NCBI GenBank assembly: GCA_003550325.1
Contig: QKWP01002052.1
Coordinates: forward strand, 1 to 64,000
From: Gigaspora rosea
Taxonomy: Eukaryota; Glomeromycota; Glomeromycetes; Diversisporales; Gigasporaceae
Length of the DNA: 64,000 nucleotides
Reading direction: 5' to 3'
In this document: one piece after another, positions 60,313-64,000 of the stretch
Numbering within the stretch: position 1 is the first letter of the stretch
How the letters are laid out: every line of letters starts with the position of its first letter
Notes under the pieces: model-generated
Told to the model about the DNA's origin: nothing
Databases searched by the model: none
What the model saw: the letters and a program-made list of their open reading frames with translations, nothing else
Position numbers and translations under genes: made by a program

Positions 60313-60734
60313 TTTTGGGTTTGAAGTTCCTTTGCTTTTCGTATTAAGTATTGTCCTTTATATGCTCCTGATTCTCGTTTCTTTTTGAAATACTTTTCAA
60401 AATAAGGTTTTCTTTTGTTTCTGCAATCTGCACACTTGGTACGTATTCCTCTTTGTCCTAATCCAAATTGTGAGTACTTTTTGTATTCTCTACAATTTGT
60501 GCACTTATATGTTTTTGTGGCGTGATCAGGATTTTCTTGTATAAACTTTTCAAGTTTTTGTATTCTCTTTTCGATAGATTTCTTTTGGTATTTCAGTTTT
60601 CTGTATTCTTTTGCTTTAGGGTTGTTGAGGTATGCTCTACAATTATTACAACACTTATATTGTCTTTTGGTTTTCTTGCTTATTCCAAAGCTGTCTGTTT
60701 CTTTAATTACTTTACAGTTACTGCAAAGTGGCAT
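60213..60734 (-). CDS. Small protein with two CxxC/CxxC zinc modules
   Basis: 173 aa. Module 1 has C4, C7, C29 and C32 (C28 is extra). Module 2 has C78, C81, C101 and C104. Each has the form C-x2-C-x(n)-K-x-F...C-x2-C, as seen N-terminal to HNH-type nucleases in phages and large DNA viruses (family resemblance, not proof). A basic helix (residues 40-65) lies between them and a Lys-rich tail follows. No HNH motif is present. Its ATG directly follows the stop of the upstream gene (TAGATG, 60,737-60,732) in the same frame. Its last 100 nt overlap the Nudix gene, whose own zinc module continues the series in the -1 frame. A nucleic-acid-binding role is likely; function unknown. Confidence 0.8.
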   Translation of the reverse strand: MPLCSNCKVIKETDSFGISKKTKRQYKCCNNCRAYLNNPKAKEYRKLKYQKKSIEKRIQKLEKFIQENPDHATKTYKCTNCREYKKYSQFGLGQRGIRTKCADCRNKRKPYFEKYFKKKRESGAYKGQYLIRKAKELQTQKWKSKSMKERDNVQDADNTDLSLNIEDLPKPTK

Positions 60735-61370
60735 CTAAGCTATAATGGTTTGAACTGTGCTTTTAATGTAAATGTATTCGTGCCAAATATCTATTTTGAT
60801 GGCTACTTCGTCTTCGAGTAGATTGTCAAATAATGCAATAACGTAATAGTATTTCCCAGTAAATGGTTGGTTATTGGTGTCCTTATAGATATTTATTTTA
60901 ATACCAGGTGTTCCTTGGTGTGCTATTATTTGCAGTGGATCTTTATCTGAAATGGTAACACAATAGTATGCGTCTTCTTTGATTTCTTCTTTTAATAAGC
61001 CGTAAGGATGTAATGCCTTTTCTGCTTGGGTGGTGAATAATGATGTTGTGATTTCGTGAGGTGGTATGTCTGTTGAGAATATCCGTAATATAACCTTTCC
61101 AAATATATATCTGTCTGGTATTACAGATATTCGAGCTGTTATTTGTGATTTAAGTACTGAAATGATGTCTGTGTCTTTTGGTAAATGTGTAAATATTTGA
61201 TATATTGTACTATTGAGATGCTGTAAATATAACGTTTTGTATTTTGTTGATATCGAACTATATTCAGTTTTTGGTATTACTTTTATTTCAGTGGGTTCTT
61301 CTTTGTTGAATATTGGTGTATAGTTGAAAGTACTATCTTCTGGTATTTGTCCCGTTCCGTAAATGCTCAT
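60735..61370 (-). CDS. Unrecognised 211-aa protein of the gene array
   Basis: The ATG lies 38 nt inside the previous gene (overlap 61,370-61,333, different frame). The N-terminal about 40 residues are polar; the rest alternates short hydrophobic strands, ending in a beta-rich stretch (YYYVIALFDNLLEDE, then IDIWHEYIYI). No signal peptide, membrane segment or cysteine motif. No family is recognised. A structural (shell-like) role is one possibility because a strongly basic protein precedes it, but nothing proves that. The stop TAG abuts the next ATG. Confidence 0.75.
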   Translation of the reverse strand: MSIYGTGQIPEDSTFNYTPIFNKEEPTEIKVIPKTEYSSISTKYKTLYLQHLNSTIYQIFTHLPKDTDIISVLKSQITARISVIPDRYIFGKVILRIFSTDIPPHEITTSLFTTQAEKALHPYGLLKEEIKEDAYYCVTISDKDPLQIIAHQGTPGIKINIYKDTNNQPFTGKYYYVIALFDNLLEDEVAIKIDIWHEYIYIKSTVQTIIA

Positions 61371-61962
61371 TGAAATGTAATTCTTCGTCTTCTGAATTGA
61401 TTATATCTCTTCCTTGTACAAAGTTAGCTCCTTCGTTAATTAAAATTCCTTGTAAGGAGTTTGCTCCGTGTACAATTATTTGTGTTATAAAATATGGTAT
61501 GAGCCCTTGTTCTGTTGCTCTAATAAGTTTCCACTTAATAGCTCCTATTTGTTGGTATGTTGCAGTTAGTAAGGAAATATATTCAGCTTGCCTTTGTTGT
61601 TGTTCGTGAACAAATATAGCGGTATCGTTTGGTATCAAACCGTTGACTTCCAGTGTTTGTTGTAATACTACTAATGTTTGTCCTAATCTATGGTTACTTG
61701 TTGGTGAACAACGTGAAATTAATTCTTTAACGGTGACTTCAATGTCGAGTTGTACTTCTTCAATGGGTCTTTGTGTAAGAATTTCTTCAGTAGGTTTAAT
61801 AAATTTCCTAAGGGTATTTCTGAGTCTTGGTATAAAATTCCACTGATAGTTAAATTTAGCGTTTTCGGGTGTAATACTTTCTTTTAGCTGCTTTGGGATT
61901 TTTGCTACTAATTTCTTTTTATGTCTTCTGTTAGGATTCCTTTTTCTGCTTCTTTTGGTCAT
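61333..61962 (-). CDS. Unrecognised 209-aa protein with highly basic N-terminus
   Basis: The first 25 residues are packed with Arg and Lys (KRSRKRNPNRRHKKKL), as in nucleic-acid-packaging proteins or a nuclear signal. The remainder is helical, with VQLDIEVTVKELISR and a Gln-rich stretch EQQQRQAEY, and ends acidic (NSEDEELHF). No known domain is recognised. It starts 66 bp after the stop of the upstream Gln-rich gene, in the same frame, and ends overlapping the next gene by 38 nt. Confidence 0.75.
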   Translation of the reverse strand: MTKRSRKRNPNRRHKKKLVAKIPKQLKESITPENAKFNYQWNFIPRLRNTLRKFIKPTEEILTQRPIEEVQLDIEVTVKELISRCSPTSNHRLGQTLVVLQQTLEVNGLIPNDTAIFVHEQQQRQAEYISLLTATYQQIGAIKWKLIRATEQGLIPYFITQIIVHGANSLQGILINEGANFVQGRDIINSEDEELHFNEHLRNGTNTRR

Positions 61963-62028
61963 TTAAGCAATTTATATTAGAACAATGGCGTTATTCTGCC
62001 CCCTCTTGAGGTTATACTAAAGCCTTCT

Positions 62029-62466
62029 TTAGTAATGGTGGATATTATAATCCAGTTGTTTTGCTCTAATTCCTCGTATAGTTTCTTGGAGTTGTATTCC
62101 TGTATTATTTCTGTATAAGTTATTTAATAAAGTAACTGTTTCTTGTACTGCGTCAGTATTATTAATTCTATTCCGGTTTGCAAATATTGCTGCGCTAGTT
62201 TGTATTGCTACAATAGCTGCTTGATTTATTAATCCTGAGCCGTTTAATGGTACATTGCCTTGAGTTCTATGTTGTTTTCCAATATTTTCTTCAAGTGTTA
62301 ATAATCCTATTTCAGTGCTTCTCAAGTATTCAAGAATTAATCTTTGTTGTCTGGCTCTATTGGCTATTAAGTTTTGCTGTTGCACTCGTATTTGTGTGTG
62401 GTTTGGAACTCGTCTTGCTTGTGGTTGCTAGTTATTTCTTTGTGGATTTCTTGGTTGTTGACTCAT
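62029..62466 (-). CDS. Gln/Asn-rich helical protein, interrupted by one in-frame TAG
   Basis: ATG at 62,466 overlaps the stop of the Zn2Cys6 gene (ATGA, 62,466-62,463). The product starts MSQQPRNPQRNN, then TAG (62,430-62,428), and the same frame continues for 132 codons. The continuation is rich in Gln, Asn, Arg and Ala, with likely helices (RARQQRLILEYLRSTEIGLL, AAIVAIQTSAAIFANR). The stop replaces what would be a Gln codon (CAG to TAG). Its 3' context is CAA CCA, which fits the leaky CAR-YYA readthrough consensus. Either a recent nonsense change or programmed readthrough. No family recognised. Confidence 0.65.
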
Positions 62467-62654
62467 CTAATATTGTGTTCAAAAGGCTCCGGTCCTCTCT
62501 TTCGATATTTAAATGAGTTTTCACAAGGTATATCCCGTTTCTCACAATTAATACAAGTGGTGTTGATTTTGGTACAGCATATATGTTTAGCTCTACAATA
62601 GTTGCAAGATTTAGTAGCTCTTTTATGGTACTTATGAAATCGTTGCGACTTCAT
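62463..62654 (-). CDS. Minimal Zn2Cys6 (GAL4-type) DNA-binding protein, 63 aa
   Basis: Cys 17, 20, 27, 34, 37 and 44 give the exact fungal binuclear cluster spacing C-x2-C-x6-C-x6-C-x2-C-x6-C, preceded by a basic stretch and followed by KYRKRGPEP, a common linker after this domain in Glomeromycotina. Nothing else is encoded: no dimerisation coil and no activation domain. Full-length family members are several hundred residues long, so this is either a stand-alone DNA-binding module or a captured exon. It overlaps the next gene by four bases (ATGA), so it seems integrated in the array. Confidence 0.8.
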   Translation of the reverse strand: MKSQRFHKYHKRATKSCNYCRAKHICCTKINTTCINCEKRDIPCENSFKYRKRGPEPFEHNIR

Positions 62655-62993
62655 GCTGCTTTCTGAGGATTTTATCCATGTTTAAATAAGTTTTTAATTC
62701 ATAGGAGAGATTGTGATTTCGAATATTCATGTGATTGACTTCTATCAGATTAGATATTAGTTAATTATAATTATAAATTGTAAATCGTGGTTGTCTAGGC
62801 CACTTATAGTAATTATCATTCTTAGTGTGGGTGCTCCATCCATCGCACACCACAGTCGTGTCCTTCCTAGATATGACACGCCCTGTGTACTTCTTTAATA
62901 AATAGACATATTTTGATTTACAATACTGTAATATAAAATATAAAATATAAAATAAATAAATAGATAAATAAGATTTAAGTTTATCCGTGATAG
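62655..62993 (-). other. Non-coding gap inside the gene array
   Basis: The only stretch of more than 70 bp in the array without a supported gene. It is AT-rich with tataaaatataaaatataaa near 62,935-62,955, which on the minus strand could be a promoter for the downstream genes. A 78-codon frame (62,997-62,761) begins at TTG, not ATG, and has no recognisable domain. Confidence 0.5.
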
Positions 62994-63887
62994 TCAATCT
63001 TCGATGATCACATCTTGTTCATCCCCTGTTTCATCATCTCCATCAGATGATCTTTCGTCTCGAACTAATTTTCTTCTGGTAGCATGGTTCTGTCGTGAGA
63101 ATGAGTCCATTTCTGCTACATTTCTTAATGCTTCTGGCATTTGAGGGTTGTCAAAAGGTACCCTTAAAAATGCATAGTCAAGTTGTCTGTTAGCAGTTCT
63201 CTTCTTTCGCATAGCGAGATTATAATTTGCTACTTTATCTTCCATAGATTCATCTTTCAATTGTTTGATTTTTCTTTTTAATTCGCGATTTTCTTCTTTT
63301 AAATCAGCAATTCCTAATTGGAGATCTACTATGCAGTTATCCATTATTTGGATTCTTCTTGTTAATGATTGTATATTAATTAAGTTGGTTCCAGCCATGG
63401 GTAAGCTTAGTCTTCTGAAAATTTGTTCTAGTTCGTTAAACCTATCCTCAAGACTTCTTGGAGGTTCATTAGTTATTTCTTCTATTTCTTCTTGAGGTGG
63501 TAGTAATGGTTCAAACGGTTGTAACCTTTCAGAGTCCAAAATTACTTCTGTGGATTCTTCTTCAGTAATTTCAAAAATTCTACTCATGGGTCTTAATTCT
63601 GGCTGGGTAGGTGTTTGGTTTCGTGGTGTTTCTGCTAGTTCTATATTAATGGAAAGGAGAGAAGAGGCAATTTTACTAGGTCCTGCTTCTTCTACTATTG
63701 TTGAGGTTTCACTATCAACAGTAGCTTTCTTAAACCGTGAAGCTTCTTTTATGCTTCTTTCTTTACAATCTTCACAAGGAATTGTTATTTCTACATTTGG
63801 TAGTTGGACTTCTTTTTGTCTGTTCTGTCTATCAGTTTCTATTATTTTTCCTTGTAAAATAACACAGTTGTTGCATCTTATTGGCAT
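62994..63887 (-). CDS. Unrecognised 297-aa CxxC / coiled-coil protein
   Basis: Cysteine pairs at 5/8 (CNNC) and 38/41 (CEDC) suggest one zinc site. A long acidic, Pro/Glu-rich disordered middle follows (residues 60-150). Then a strong heptad coiled coil at about 170-225 (IADLKEENRELKRKIKQLKD), a basic patch (MRKKRTANRQ) and a very acidic C-terminus. The ATG overlaps the stop of the upstream gene in the pentamer TAATG (63,889-63,885). An oligomerising nucleic-acid-associated protein is plausible; gag-like or scaffold roles are possible. No family recognised. Confidence 0.8.
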   Translation of the reverse strand: MPIRCNNCVILQGKIIETDRQNRQKEVQLPNVEITIPCEDCKERSIKEASRFKKATVDSETSTIVEEAGPSKIASSLLSINIELAETPRNQTPTQPELRPMSRIFEITEEESTEVILDSERLQPFEPLLPPQEEIEEITNEPPRSLEDRFNELEQIFRRLSLPMAGTNLINIQSLTRRIQIMDNCIVDLQLGIADLKEENRELKRKIKQLKDESMEDKVANYNLAMRKKRTANRQLDYAFLRVPFDNPQMPEALRNVAEMDSFSRQNHATRRKLVRDERSSDGDDETGDEQDVIIED

Positions 63888-64000
63888 TATGCCATATCCC
63901 TCATAGAATCGATATGGTTTATATATATTTTCTTTTTCCTATTCTTTGATTCTTCTTTCTGCTTCATAATCTTAATATGGTTCGCGGGCTTGCTTTTGTT
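63887..64000 (-). CDS. C-terminal end of an upstream array gene (partial, runs off the window)
   Basis: From the right edge the minus strand is open for 37 codons, Lys-rich (KQKEESKNRKKKIYINH), to TAA at 63,889-63,887. Its stop shares one base with the next ATG (TAATG). Identity unknown; the rest lies beyond 64,000. Confidence 0.6.
   Translation of the reverse strand, partial: NKSKPANHIKIMKQKEESKNRKKKIYINHIDSMRDMA

Noticed and set aside
62761..62997. 78-codon frame between the coiled-coil and Zn2Cys6 genes
   Set aside because: It begins at TTG, has no recognisable domain and lies in very AT-rich DNA. A DGW-like triplet alone is not evidence for a hAT transposase.
59263..64000. Bacterial endosymbiont contamination as the source of the overlapping genes
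   Set aside because: No Shine-Dalgarno-like sequences precede the starts, and a fungal-type Zn2Cys6 domain is present in the array. Not fully excluded without coverage data.

Overview
The window looks like nuclear DNA of an arbuscular mycorrhizal fungus (Glomeromycotina, Rhizophagus-like). It is very AT-rich and full of short non-autonomous transposons. Its host genes have short GT-AG introns. It carries repeated Sel1-repeat/protein-kinase genes, a gene type that is strongly expanded in these fungi. The organism call is inference from gene types and composition; no rRNA or other marker gene is present.

Region 1 (about 93-52,510) is a decaying segmental duplication. A unit with a vacuolar-type amino acid transporter gene (+ strand) occurs at about 93-9,973 (A), 26,416-39,497 (B) and 43,613-47,643 (C). 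A Sel1-kinase unit (- strand) follows A (19,776-23,183) and B (40,121-43,560). A fourth, more diverged transporter copy (D) lies at 50,904-52,509. Transporters C and D can be modelled as intact five-exon genes of 416 and 415 aa with identical exon phases. Copies A and B are pseudogenes with private lesions and one shared C-terminal truncation. The two Sel1-kinase genes are intact (574 and 646 aa) and differ by exactly two 36-aa Sel1 repeats. Further Sel1-kinase relics lie at about 5,950-7,735, 17,930-19,500, 34,950-37,325 and 48,380-49,240, and a Sel1 scrap sits inside a transposon near 57,300.

Because the copies provide empty sites, many insertions can be delimited to the base. They include hAT-type elements with 8-bp target duplications, a TTAA foldback, a TA-flanked MITE, PIF/Harbinger-like MITEs with TTA/TAA duplications, and two probable solo LTRs. 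Several hAT-like elements each carry their own short motif repeated near both ends. Region 10-19.7 kb holds an N gap, a roughly 110-bp minisatellite, a second minisatellite and a kinase relic split by a hAT element.

Region 2 (52.5-59.2 kb) holds the last exon of a possible Kelch-like gene and a dense nest of MITEs and foldbacks.

Region 3 (59,263-64,000, running off the right edge) differs from everything else. It is a compact, intronless, one-strand array of at least eight small ORFs joined by stop-start or overlapping junctions (TAATG, ATGA, TAGATG, a 38-nt and a 100-nt overlap). The products include a coiled-coil CxxC protein, a minimal Zn2Cys6 protein, a basic protein, repeated CxxC/CxxC zinc modules and a Nudix hydrolase. 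Two ORFs are each split by one in-frame stop. No integrase, polymerase or capsid is recognisable in the visible part. This operon-like cluster is the best candidate here for an undescribed virus-like or mobile genetic system.
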